From positions 46,272,706-46,336,705 of the forward strand of contig CM036620.1 in NCBI GenBank assembly GCA_020746105.1: a stretch of DNA of 64,000 bases, given 5' to 3'. The notes under the pieces are model-generated. The model did not search any database and was not told the origin of the DNA. It worked only from the letters and a program-made list of their open reading frames with translations. How positions within the stretch are numbered: the first letter of the stretch is position 1; each line of letters opens with the position of its first letter. Below, piece after piece: positions 53,726-63,372 of the stretch. The DNA comes from Trogon surrucura. Its lineage: Eukaryota; Chordata; Aves; Trogoniformes; Trogonidae. The position numbers and the translations under genes are program-made.

Positions 53726-55000
53726 CCAGCAGTAAACAGAACAGTACCTTTCAGCTGTACGTCCCAGACCTCCCTTTTTGGTCATACCCATCTCTTCTCT
53801 TTTTGAATAAGTGGGACACAGGAAACATTAAGTTACTCAAAACAACTACAGGATATGGTGCTAACATTCAGGAAGCAAGTGATGATTCTGCCATCAGTAA
53901 CTAGGACCTTTCAGCATCCAAGAAAAAGAGCCTGAAGGCCACCCACTCAGCAGTAATGAAGCTGCAAAAGGCAACTGGATGAGGCTGCAGTCCTTGCCCA
54001 GAAGATGCAACAGACTCTGCAGGAACCCTGAGGCATCAGTCCCTTTCTCTTTTATTTCAGAGTATAGACTTGACTTCAAATGCCTTCACAAAGCCTCTGA
54101 GATCTTACATTTATCCTGTTTGCCATAGGCTGACAGTGGATGAGCCCTACAATAGCCAACCGTCAGTGTAATGCGTAAGATAACACCTCAGTGTTTCTAC
54201 AGAAGAAGAGAGATGAAGGGATGGTTCTCACCACTAAGCCTCTTTTTCTGTGTTTCCTTGTGCCATGATTATTACAAGAACAACACTTAGACATAAACAG
54301 CTGGGCACAGCCTGTCCATACTGCATCCACAATACTGCAAATCTCTCAGACTTAGCAACAAGGGCACATTTTAGAAATATTTCCCTGGGAGCTAGTGTAG
54401 CAGGGAGTAGTGTTTAGTCCACTCTGTCTCTGGGAAGTTAGAGCAAAGCTGAACTGACCTGACCCAAAGGATATCACTTTGCTAAAAAGAAGTTCTTTAA
54501 GTTCCTAGCCCATGCATTAAGCTCAGTACCGAGGGTTCATAATAACAGCACGCTTGAACTATGGCATTACCAAATTAGTAGGCTTTGCAGAGTCCATAAA
54601 TCTCTCACAGCAGTCCCCTTTTCCACTTCAGCTAGAAAGTCATGGCTAGGAGTTACAAAGGACTCTAGAGGGAATTAGGCTCTGAAGTCCTATTGAATTA
54701 ACATTGTTTACAAAGCAGCCATAAGTACAATGGATGTTAACGAGTCTTTAATGAGTTGAGTTGCAATGCAACACGTGGTGAAGTACAATAAAAAAAAAAA
54801 GGCTGTGCTTCCCTCCCACTTAGTCTGCTTGACACAGGTGTAGAAGTCCTGAATCTAAATGAATCACATACTATTGAGAATAGAGTAAAATCGCTGAATC
54901 TGCTCTGCAACTTAAACTAAAATGTATCTCCTTTACACCAAACCAAACTAGGACTGAATTATGCTAGAACTAAAAGTTCACCCAGGCAGCTCACAGATTT
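53726..55000. other. Intergenic, no feature seen
   Basis: Unique sequence of average composition. A 12-base A run lies near 54789-54800. No exon or repeat family recognised. Confidence 0.55.
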
Positions 55001-56240
55001 ACAGAATCATGGGATGGCTGAGGTTTGCAGGGACTTACGTGCATCCTTGAACCAGCTCCCCTGCTCAAGAAGAATCACTCAGAGCCAGTTGCCTAGGACC
55101 ATGTCAAGACAGTTTTGAGTATCTCCAGGATGGGGACTCCACAACCTCTCTGGTTCCAGTAACCACCCTCACAGCAGAAAAGTCGTTTCTTTGTTTAGAC
55201 AGAAACTTGTGTTTCAGTTTGTGCCCGTTGCCTCTTGTCCTGTCACTGGACACCACTGAAAAGAGCCTGGCTCCATCTTCTTTGCACCCTTCCTTTGTGT
55301 GTTTATACACATTGGTAAGATGCCTCTGAGCTTTCTCTTCTTGACAGTTCTTGACAGGCTGAACAGTCCCAGTTGTCTCAGACTTTCCACTTAGGAGAGA
55401 CACTCCAGTCCCTTAATCATCTTGGTGTCCCTTTGCTGGACTCTCTCCAATATGAGAGAGTCTGTTTCTGTCTTTTACTGAGGAGCCCAAAACTGGACCC
55501 AGGACTCCAGATGTGGACCACTCAGTGTTGAGTAGAGGGGACAGATCACCTCCCTCAAATTGATGGCAACACTCTTCCTGATGCAGCCCAGGATACAGTT
55601 ATCCCTTTTTGCAGAGAACTTTACTGGCTCGTGTTCAACTTGGTGTCCACCAGGACCCTCAGGTCATTTTCTGCCAATCTGCTTTCCATCTGGTAACCCC
55701 TCAGCATGTACTAGTGTATGAGGTTGTTCCTCCTCAGGTGCAAGCCTTCACACCTCTCCTGGAACTTCTCTTCATGAGGTCCCTGTCAGCCCAATTCTCC
55801 AGCCTGCCAAGGTCCCTCTGGAAGGCAGCATGACTCTCTGGCTATCAGCCACTCCTCCCAGTTTTGCTTCATCTGCAAACTTGCTCTGTATCTCTGCTCC
55901 ATCATACAGTTCATTAATGAAGATGTTGAATAGGACCACACCCAGTATTGACCCCTGGGATACACCACTAGCTACTAGATGCTAGATTTTGTGCCACTGA
56001 TCATCCCCTTCTGAGCTTGGCAATTCAGCCAGTTCTCAGTCTCCCTCACTGCCCAATCATCCAGCCCACACATCATCAGCTTCTCTGTGAAGGTGTTACA
56101 GGAGACAGTGCCAAAAGCCTTGCTGAAGTCCAGGTAGACAATATCCACTACTCTTCCTCCCACCTGCCAAGCCAGTCACTTTATCATAGGTTATCAGGTG
56201 GATCAAGCAGGACTTCCGCTCTGTGAAGCCATGCTGAGAG
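55001..56240 (-). mobile_element. CR1 copy, longest in window, with RT remnants (minus)
   Basis: About 1.24 kb, with its 3' end at the low coordinate (ACAGAATCATGGGATGGCTG). Minus frames carry successive parts of CR1 ORF2: near 56163 VVDIVYLDFSKAFGTVSCNT (RT; the family usually has FSKAFDTVS), then CGLDDWAVRETENWLNCQAQ and ISGTKSS; near 55403-55104 [20 protein letters not shown] and [20 protein letters not shown], the C-terminal region. Frames are broken by stops and shifts, so it is an inactive LINE. 5'-truncated within the RT domain. Confidence 0.95.
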
Positions 56241-58640
56241 GAAGCTTTTGCTTTGCAGCCTAAGACTAGAGAGGAGGGGCTAAACCTTTTATCATCATTA
56301 TACATATCGTTGCAGAAAGAGCCCTTGTACTCAATGAACCAAATCCTTCAGCCTTTATTCACACCAGGCAGCCAAGTCTAGCTAGCTAATTATTTATGCC
56401 ACCTCAGTCACAAGCAATCTAAGGTACACACCACCAAAGATTCAAGACTACTTAAATCCCACTGAGATCAATTTTAGCACTCAGGTCTCATTTCGATGGG
56501 CTGTCATGTACAAAGCAATGCATCCTGTCTCAATGGTAACGTAGATGAGAAGAGAGCTGTCATCAGGAAAATTGCAAACATCACTGCTTTTGGGGAGCTC
56601 ACCTTGTACACAGTGCACAGTCTCGAGTTTTGCCACATATATACAAATAGTTGACAGGTAAAAGCTGTTGCAGGTCTACTGTCAATGCAAATCAGCTTCT
56701 GTAAATGGGTATAACAGATACAACTGCATCTGTTTTTTAATCAGTGATGATTTTTTCCTATATAATTCTGTATACATTAGCTATACTAAATATAAGCATG
56801 AATGACTTTCAAATAATCTGTACTCCAAAAATCATTACCTTTTGAAGCCCTGGTTTCTGCAGGTGCCATCCAGTTCTCTTTTCTAACTTTTTATTACAGG
56901 AGATACCCTGTCAGATTGCACAGTGCTGTCAGACACTCTGCCAAACAGGACTGCTCCAGAAAGATGGTCAATAAAAGACTGGTCAGTTCAGCAGCAAATG
57001 AGATTGCAGGCAAGGCAACCATCACCTCTGTGTGATCTTGGGGGTGGATCATTTTAGGGATGACCAAGACAGGTTGCTGAGTGGATGACTTTATGCATTT
57101 TGAATTATTCTGTGTATCCACTGAAAGTTCCATGAAGTCCTTAAGTAAAGTGGGACCTTTTTAAAGCATCCCATTTTCAAACTTCCTCTTCTGCTGCCAC
57201 AGTCATCCACAGTGTAACAATGCTGAGGCTGACACGTGGATTGTAGATTGCAATGTGTTGAAATCAGCAAGGCTGAAAATGTTTAAAGTTACAGGAAGTG
57301 AGTCTTTATGAATATAACAATGTTTTTACTGGCATTCATACAAACCAGAGTAAATCAAAAACAAACCAAATCAGATTTTACATTTACAAAAGGCTTTTAA
57401 TCCTGAAGAGCAAAGTGGGTTATATTGAAATGACACTACAAAACATACTTAGAAGGAAATGTGCCTCCTCAGAGGTGGAATATGACACGTGCATAGCAAC
57501 ACTCAGGAGCACTATTGACCTCGAGGTTCTGTCTGCCACCACAAGCACCAAAAGGTATTTAATGACTTCCTAAGATAAGGACCAAAGTTTTAAAGTTTTT
57601 AGGATCAAAGCTTAGCTTACAGGCATTGCTGTATCTCACAGTATGAGAAGAGCACCATATACTGAAGCACTACTTCCTAGAGCACTCTGAGCTTTTGAGA
57701 AGAGCACCCTGCAATCAGCCCAACAATATCAGAAAGTCACGGCTACAAGCAACACTTCTGTGAAGGACCACCTTGAGATGGAGTCTCAAGCTCTGTCATG
57801 CTACCACCTCTCCCTTGCTGATGCCACCATCTGTGGCAGGTGAGCAACATAGAGGAGCATGGTCCTTCCACTGTGCCAGAGAAGGAAGACACAGAGGCAA
57901 ACTATAGCTAGAAGCAACTGCAGCATTGAGGTAAGATGTACCTCAGCAGATGAGGAACAAGATGACAATCAAGCAGCCCCAGACCTGGAGGCAAAGAGCA
58001 TAGGAGCTATGAAAAGACTAAAAACTTCTATTTAAAACTTGTTAGCCTAGCCTAGCCCCAGTGAGAGTGCAACAGTAAACAAACCCACAACAAAAGCCCA
58101 TACAACATCAGGAACCACTGAATGTACAGATGAGAGTTAAGCTACTAATTGAAATGCCTTCTCTCCTGGCTAGATCACTGCTGCTTCACAACTAATGAAG
58201 CCACCTGCCAACTAATGAAGCTACCTGCTCCTACAAGTAGGACCTGTTGCACCTTCTGCATTCTCCCATTCCCTACCATCCACAAGATCGGCCAGGAGTG
58301 TGACCACCTATCTCTGCTACACAGCAGGACCCCCGTCCCACTCTCTGGAGCACCGAACCAGACCATCAGGCAGCAGGCCATCTGCAGCCCCAGCCATGCT
58401 GTGACACTTGACTTTCAGCATTGGATCCATCCGTTGCACGGACATTTTCCATGGGAGACTTGTTAGCTGGCTTCTTGGGTGCACACAGCACCAATGATCT
58501 CCACGCTTAATATTCATAGCTTCAACTAATTCTGTGTGATACTTTGTGAACTAATGGCATATAACCCCGGGGTGGAAAAAAGGCAGGGAAACCATTTGTT
58601 TTCGTAAGAAGGCAAAACTAGAGGTTACCTCAAAGCAGCC
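56241..58640. other. Intergenic, no gene seen
   Basis: Unique sequence approaching the HELT CpG cluster. Open frames are under about 110 codons and unrecognised. It holds a 20-bp tandem duplication at 58191-58230. Confidence 0.55.
58191..58230 (+). repeat. 20-bp tandem duplication, two copies
   Basis: ACTAATGAAGCCACCTGCCA (58191-58210) is followed by ACTAATGAAGCTACCTGCTC (58211-58230). Confidence 0.9.
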
Positions 58641-58689
58641 TGACACCTCCCAGATGATTGCCCCCAGCAGAGCAGGTGGCTGGGCAGTA

Positions 58690-59280
58690 TGGCAGCACCA
58701 GTGCCGACAGCACAGGGGCCAAACACCATCGAGAGGCGACGAACCAGCGGGCTGCTGCTGCCGCCGCTCCCGCAGCATCCGTGCGCCGGCAGCGCACGGC
58801 TCCGCGCGTACCGGGGCGGGGGGTCCGTTCCGTGCCCCGGTCCCCGGCCAGCCCCTGCCCCCCGCCGGCCCGTCGCCCAGGGACAGGGCTGCACCCGTCT
58901 GGGGAGCTGGGCGGGAACAGAAAACGGGCGGTGAGAGATGGGGATGCGGGTGTCCGCCTTGGGTTCCCAAAGGGCCGCCGTGCACGCGTCTCCCGCAAGG
59001 AAATCCGACAGGCGCTCACGGGGACTTAGAACTCAAAAAAAAAAAAAAAAGTGTTTTAAAAAGCCTTCGCTTGGCTTGCCTACAAGGGTGAAAGTCCGAC
59101 CGTGACAGTGTCGGGTGATGCCTCTCTGGGTTCAGCCCCGACGAAATCCCTCGGAGGATGAGGCGTCGGTACACGCGAGGGTGCAGCGGCTGCCCGGCCC
59201 CGCAGCCGCCCCGCGTCCCCCCGCCGCCGGCCCGGCTCGCCCCGGCCCGCGGGGGAGGCAACGCGGGAGCAGCCAGCAAG
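58690..59280. promoter_or_regulatory. CpG island, distal of the HELT cluster
   Basis: GC-rich and CpG-dense with an internal run of 15 or more A near 59036-59050. Overlapping frames on both strands (for example 58654-59091 + and 58630-59019 -) have Arg/Pro/Gly/Ala-rich composition and no similarity, so they are not called. It may be a distal CpG element of a developmental gene or the start of an unseen non-coding transcript. Confidence 0.7.
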
Positions 59281-59519
59281 AAAATAAACAACTTCCCTCG
59301 TGTAAAAAAGTTGCCTCGCAGGTGCCTGCAGCTGGCGGTTAACACAGACAGTAAGAGGATCAACTCCATCTCCGCCAGTGGAGCAAAAGAGGAGGAAAAA
59401 AATAAATAAAAGCCCCAGCATTTACTATTCAGAGTTTAGTTAATTTGGATGATAACGGTTAGTGTTTAATCCCATTGTATGAGGATGAATATACCGAAAC
59501 CTACAAGGCTCCTGGAAGA

Positions 59520-60350
59520 ATAATACGGCCAACAGCACCGCACGCAGGGGCGCCCGGGCGGGCAGCCGGCCCGGCCCGCCCCGTCGGCCGGGGGAGACGC
59601 GCCTGGGGGCCGCCGCTGCCTCCTCCCGCGGAGCTGCTCGGCGCTCCCGGCCATCCGGGGACAGCTGCGAGCCGGCCCGGGGCAGCGGGGAACGGGCCGG
59701 CACCGAGCCTTTCCCGCGGCCGCTTCTGGGGGAGAGGACCGGGAGAGGGCGGCGATGGTCTCAGCCGTGCACACCCGGGGAAGATGAGGTGGGGATGGTT
59801 TCCCCGATTTAAATCACACAGGGGAACGGGTGGAAAAAATGCGGGGCACGGGAGGAGAAGTGGAGGGGTTTGAGAAACCACCTCCCCGAGCTCGCACGGC
59901 TGCAACTAACGCCGTTTCGACAGCACGGCCGGAGCTCGGCGGCGTCGCCCATGCGGGCAAGATCCGGCACCGGGCGGCCCCGCCGCCTCCCCAACCTCCC
60001 TCGGGTCTTCCCTCCCCTCGGGGGTGGCGGCGCCCTGCGGCAGCACTGGGGTCGGAGGCGGCGGCGGGGCCGGGCGGGGTAAGGCGGTCGGGCGGTCCCG
60101 CCGCCCGGTGCCGGCCCCGGAGGCGCACCGGCGGACGTGGAGAGGGACCGGGGGGGGCCTGCGGGCCCCGCCGCCGCGCTGTCGGGGGAGAGGGGGGGCG
60201 GCGGGCGGCGGGGGCGGGCGGCCCCCCCGTCGCGGCGGGGCGGCCCCGGCGGGGGCGGTGCGGGGTGGTGCGGGGCGGGCCGGGGGCTCGGTGCGCTCGC
60301 CAGGCGAGGAGCGCGGCTGCCCGGGCGGAGGGCCGCGGAGAGGAAAGCTA
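59520..60350. promoter_or_regulatory. CpG island with long G/C runs
   Basis: Extremely GC-rich; 60145-60270 contains many G runs of four to eight bases with short loops, a strong G-quadruplex-type composition on the + strand. Antisense and sense frames up to 192 codons overlap one another completely and are composition artefacts. It lies 1.4-2.2 kb upstream of the HELT start codon. Clusters of islands like this are common at Polycomb-regulated developmental genes; that link is inference. Confidence 0.75.
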
Positions 60351-60360
60351 ACAATGCTGT

Positions 60361-60860
60361 GAAAATATGTTTGCAGAAAATAGACAATTGTTGGATTAAA
60401 CGTATTCAAGTATGAAATAATGCCTTTTTGTGTAAAAAACCTCAGCAATGTGAGCGTACAAAAGTTCCCCTGTGGCAGTTACTTGCTCCCTTTGTGAGCT
60501 TTGCGCTCCGGCGTCTCCACTTGGCGCGTTTAACTCGGAGCCCCCCTTTAAACGCGATTGTTTCTTTCTTTTTAATGACATTTACCGGATCAAAACATGC
60601 TGTTAATTCGATCAGAAAGCTTTACCCTCCTTAACAATGCCACAATAATTTCTCCTGAAGTTTGTTAAATTGACCAAAATTAGGCAAATGAATAGGGGGT
60701 CTGTCGGCGATCCCGCTCGCAGGTGACACCGAATAATGCACTCTCGGACCAGCTGCGATCCCCTCTTTATTTGCCCCTCTTTTCTTTGACCCGCATTATT
60801 AAAATTTAGGCCCAATGAAACTATTCATACTTTTCAATGGGACATTTTCCTATAGGATAA
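60361..60860. promoter_or_regulatory. Candidate HELT enhancer, AT-rich block between CpG islands
   Basis: Sharp drop to AT-rich unique sequence between CpG-rich flanks. Motifs seen: ACAATTGT (60384-60391, SOX-dimer-like), GGATTA (60393-60398, OTX/bicoid-type), AATTGACC, GCAGGTGACA (an E-box CAGGTG near 60720), CATTATTAAAATTT and several ATTCAT/AATGAA cores. It has no repeats, no decayed-transposon look and no open frame of note. It lies 0.9-1.4 kb upstream of the HELT start. Enhancer function is inferred from position and motif content. Confidence 0.4.
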
Positions 60861-60996
60861 TAGGCTACAAATTGAGCCTCTCCAAAAGAGACGGGGGGAG
60901 CAGGGGGGGGTAAAACAACAACGCACAGACGCGCACATCACACAAAAAAGGAGCGTCGTGTGCCAAAGGCTGGCGAGAGCCTCCCCGGGCCGGCGG

Positions 60997-61027
<31 letters not shown>

Positions 61028-61050
61028 GGGGCGGGGGGGGCTGCGGGGGG
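60997..61050 (+). repeat. A27 tract joined to G-rich run
   Basis: Twenty-seven A (60997-61023) followed by GAGGGGGGCGGGGGGGG and a further G6 block. The purine strand asymmetry runs over about 54 bases. Length is likely polymorphic and hard to assemble. Confidence 0.9.
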
Positions 61051-61351
61051 ATATCGTGTGCCAGCCCCCCGGTCCCACACCTGCCGGGGTGTCCCCGGCG
61101 CATAAAGCGGTGTAAACAAAAAAAGCCTCGCTGCCATCTCTTATAAAGATGGACGTGTCACCAAGTCGTGTGAGAAAAGCCTGAGAACAAACGGGGCCAC
61201 TCCGTCTCCAAGGGTTCTCCCTTGAACTGGGCGGAACAGCCTATTAAGGGCTTACTTAATTACTTTAATGACTCTGGACAGGCTTTAAAATGCAGTCAGC
61301 GCCGGGGCTGAGGGGAGGGGTGTGGGGGGGATGTCGGGGATTTGCAGGCAG

Positions 61352-61447
61352 GCGGCGGGGATAGGGCCGGGGATGCGGCGAGCGGGGCGCAGGGCGATAT
61401 CGCGCCCTGCGCCCCGCTCGCCGCATCCCCGGCCCTATCCCCGCCGC
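61352..61447. repeat. Perfect 45-bp inverted repeat with 6-nt loop
   Basis: The left arm 61352-61396 starts GCGGCGGGGATAGGGC. The right arm 61403-61447 is its exact reverse complement over all 45 bases, separated by ATATCG. Pairing stops at the next bases out (61351 G against 61448 T; 61350 A against 61449 A). Arms are about 80 percent GC, so the hairpin would be very stable. It sits 319 bp upstream of the HELT start codon. It may be a genuine foldback made by template switching, or a read/assembly artefact. Confidence 0.95.
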
Positions 61448-61461
61448 TATTGTGGGACCGT

Positions 61462-61486
61462 CACGTGTGTCCCCGAGGTCCACGTG
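61462..61486. promoter_or_regulatory. Pair of CACGTG E-boxes, HELT proximal promoter
   Basis: CACGTG at 61462-61467 and again at 61481-61486, 19 bp start to start, about 280-300 bp upstream of the HELT ATG. HES/HEY-related repressors including HELT are reported to act through E-box-type sites, so negative autoregulation is possible; general bHLH-Zip factors also bind CACGTG. Confidence 0.45.
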
Positions 61487-61662
61487 GGGTGACACAGCTG
61501 GGCAGCCCCCGGCTGCGTGGACGGGGGCGAGAAGGGTGGGGGGGGAGGGCAAAGGAAGAAGAGAGAAGAAGAAGAAAAAAAGTCACAACAGACCCTCATC
61601 CCTCCCTCGCCCCCTTCCACCCTGATCTTTAATGCATACATTCCCCCGGCGCCGCTCGCCCC

Positions 61663-61668
61663 TAATCC
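61663..61668 (+). promoter_or_regulatory. OTX/bicoid-type site TAATCC
   Basis: CTAATCCTATGGGATCA about 100 bp upstream of the HELT ATG contains TAATCC, the K50 homeodomain core, followed by a reversed GGGAT half. OTX2 is a midbrain regulator, which suits HELT expression, but occupancy is inference. Confidence 0.3.
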
Positions 61669-61724
61669 TATGGGATCAGCGGGCCCGTGAAGGGCCCCCG
61701 GGGTCCCCCCCAAGATGTGATGGC

Positions 61725-61732
61725 TTTATAAG
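61725..61732 (+). promoter_or_regulatory. HELT: HELT TATA-like box
   Basis: TTTATAAG lies 34-41 bases upstream of the start codon. A start about 30 bases beyond it (near the CA at 61755-61756) leaves a 5' leader of only about 10 nt before CCACCATGG. Confidence 0.6.
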
Positions 61733-61765
61733 GGGCCCGGAGAGAGCGGGAATGCAGTGCCCACC

Positions 61766-63127
61766 ATGGCCTCCAAACTCAAGGAGCGGAGGGTGAGTCT
61801 CCGACCGCTTTGCGCGCACGACTCTGCGGGGTCGCAAGGCGAACACGGCCCCCTCACAGCTTTTCCCTTCAAAAAGCCATCCACTCCTCCCAAAAAAACC
61901 GACTATCACCACCATGCCCCCTAACAAGCCTGCCGTGCCGGGGCCGCCCGCGCAGACGGGGAGCCCCCAGTGGGGCGCGGAGAGGACCCGCCGCCGGAGC
62001 ATCCCTCTCGGGCCCGCGTCGCGCCCGGCGCCGCAGCTCGGAGCGGGACCGGGACTGGCTGCCCTGGAAGGGTCGGGACCGGGGGCGGCTGTCCCGGAGA
62101 GGCCGGATCTGGCTGCTTTCTCCCCACTAACGCTCCCCGTCTGTTTTGCAGAGGACGCCGGTTTCCCACAAAGTGATTGAGAAGCGGAGGAGGGACCGCA
62201 TCAACCGCTGCCTCACCGAGCTGGGGAAGACGGTGCCCATGGCCCTGGCCAAACAGGTAAGGCGGGGGTAGGAACAGCCCCTGCGCCCCTCTCCCCGGTG
62301 CGGAGCGACAACTCCCCCCGCTCCAATGCGGGGTGGTTTGGGGGGCCGCCCGGCGGAGCGCAGCGCAGCCGTAGCGGAGAGGTAATGCCCCTCTCCTCCG
62401 CCCGTTGCAGAGCTCGGGAAAGCTGGAGAAGGCGGAGATCCTGGAGATGACGGTGCAGTACCTGCGGGCCCTGCACTCGGCGGACTTCCCGCGCGGCCGG
62501 GAGAAGGGTAGGTGGGCAGGCGCGGCTCCCTGTGGGGACACCCGCGGCGTGGGGGCGGCCCCGGTGTCACCCCAACCCCCCTCAGGCCGAACCCTGAGGA
62601 GCTCAGCTCCTCTACCGTATTGCTTTCCAGCAGAGCTGCTCTCCGAGTTCGCCAACTACTTCCACTACGGCTACCACGAGTGCATGAAGAATCTGGTCCA
62701 CTACCTGACGACGGTGGAGAGGATGGAGACCAAAGACACCAAATACGCCCGCATCCTGGCCTTCCTCCAGTCCAAAGCGCGCTTCGTTACTGAGCCCCTC
62801 TTCACCTCCCTGGGCTCCCTCCCGGAGCCGGACTTTTCCTACCAGCTGCACCCCGGCCCCGAGTGCCCCGGGCACGGGCACAGCCCCGGCGATGCCGTGC
62901 TCCAGCCGGCCTCGGGGGGAGCCTTCCCCTGGCCCGGAGCTGCCCGCAGCCCCTCCCTGCCCTACCACCTCCCCAACGCCGCCGTGCCCCTCGCCAGCCC
63001 CGGCCAGCAGCGCAGCACCTTCCTCTCCTCCGTGCAGGGGCTGGACCGCCACTACCTCAACCTCCTCGGCCATTCCCACCCCAACGCCTTCGGGCTGCCC
63101 CCGGGCCAGCACCCCTCCATGCTATAG
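61766..63127 (+). CDS. HELT: HELT, bHLH-Orange transcriptional repressor (4 exons)
   Basis: Exons 61766-61792, 62152-62256, 62411-62507 and 62631-63127 join to 726 nt, 241 residues plus stop, close to the mammalian length of 242. All introns are GT-AG (359, 154 and 123 nt; phases 0, 0, 1). The start has an ideal CCACCATGG context. Residues 12-67 are the bHLH: basic region with HKVIEKRRRDRIN, including the E-box-reading Glu19 and Arg23, and helix 2 KLEKAEILEMTVQYLRAL. Lys16 stands where HES proteins have Pro and HEY proteins Gly, a HELT hallmark. Residues 82-125 form the Orange domain (FANYFHYGYHECMKNLVHYL). The Pro/Ser-rich tail ends GQHPSML with no WRPW or YRPW Groucho motif, as known for HELT. 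The family acts in the nucleus as an E-box repressor that specifies GABAergic fate in midbrain progenitors. Intron 3 is short and open in frame, and the exon 4 acceptor is a NAGNAG; both allow variant proteins. Confidence 0.97.
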
Positions 63128-63372
63128 AGACTCGTCCCCGCCTGAAAAATGCTATTTATGACCGCGGACACTGCGAGCTACGCCTGGGCGCACGGGAAGG
63201 CTGCCGGGGATGCGCGGTGGTCGCGGAGGGCGGCGAGCCCCGGGGGCCCGGATCTGCCTCCGCCCGCCTTCTCCGGGGGCCTGGATCTGCCCCCACCTGC
63301 TCTTCTTCCCACCTCCGGGTGCGGTGCCTGTGCAAGCGATGCCTTGGAATAAATGTTTATACCCGGCCGCCC
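63128..63372 (+). other. HELT: HELT 3' UTR
   Basis: Short GC-rich 3' UTR of roughly 240 nt, from the TAG at 63125-63127 to an estimated cleavage site about 20 bases past the AATAAA. It includes a partial repeat of CCCGGATCTGCCTCCGCC / CCTGGATCTGCCCCCACC units at about 63247 and 63280. Confidence 0.7.
63348..63353 (+). terminator. HELT: HELT polyadenylation signal AATAAA
   Basis: Canonical AATAAA about 220 nt after the stop codon, followed by a GT/T-rich stretch (TTCTTGTTTG near 63373) that suits a downstream element. Confidence 0.8.

Noticed and set aside
58551-60387. Many 100-190 codon frames on both strands in the right CpG islands
   Set aside because: Composition-driven, mutually overlapping in several frames, no splice structure and no similarity.
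61451-61459. TGTGGGACC as a Notch/RBPJ site in the HELT promoter
   Set aside because: The canonical core is GTGGGAA; the last base differs and there is no paired site, so it is too weak to call.
61921-62655. Minus-strand frame of 244 codons antisense to HELT
   Set aside because: Shadow of the GC-rich HELT exons and introns; the sense strand encodes an unmistakable bHLH-Orange protein.
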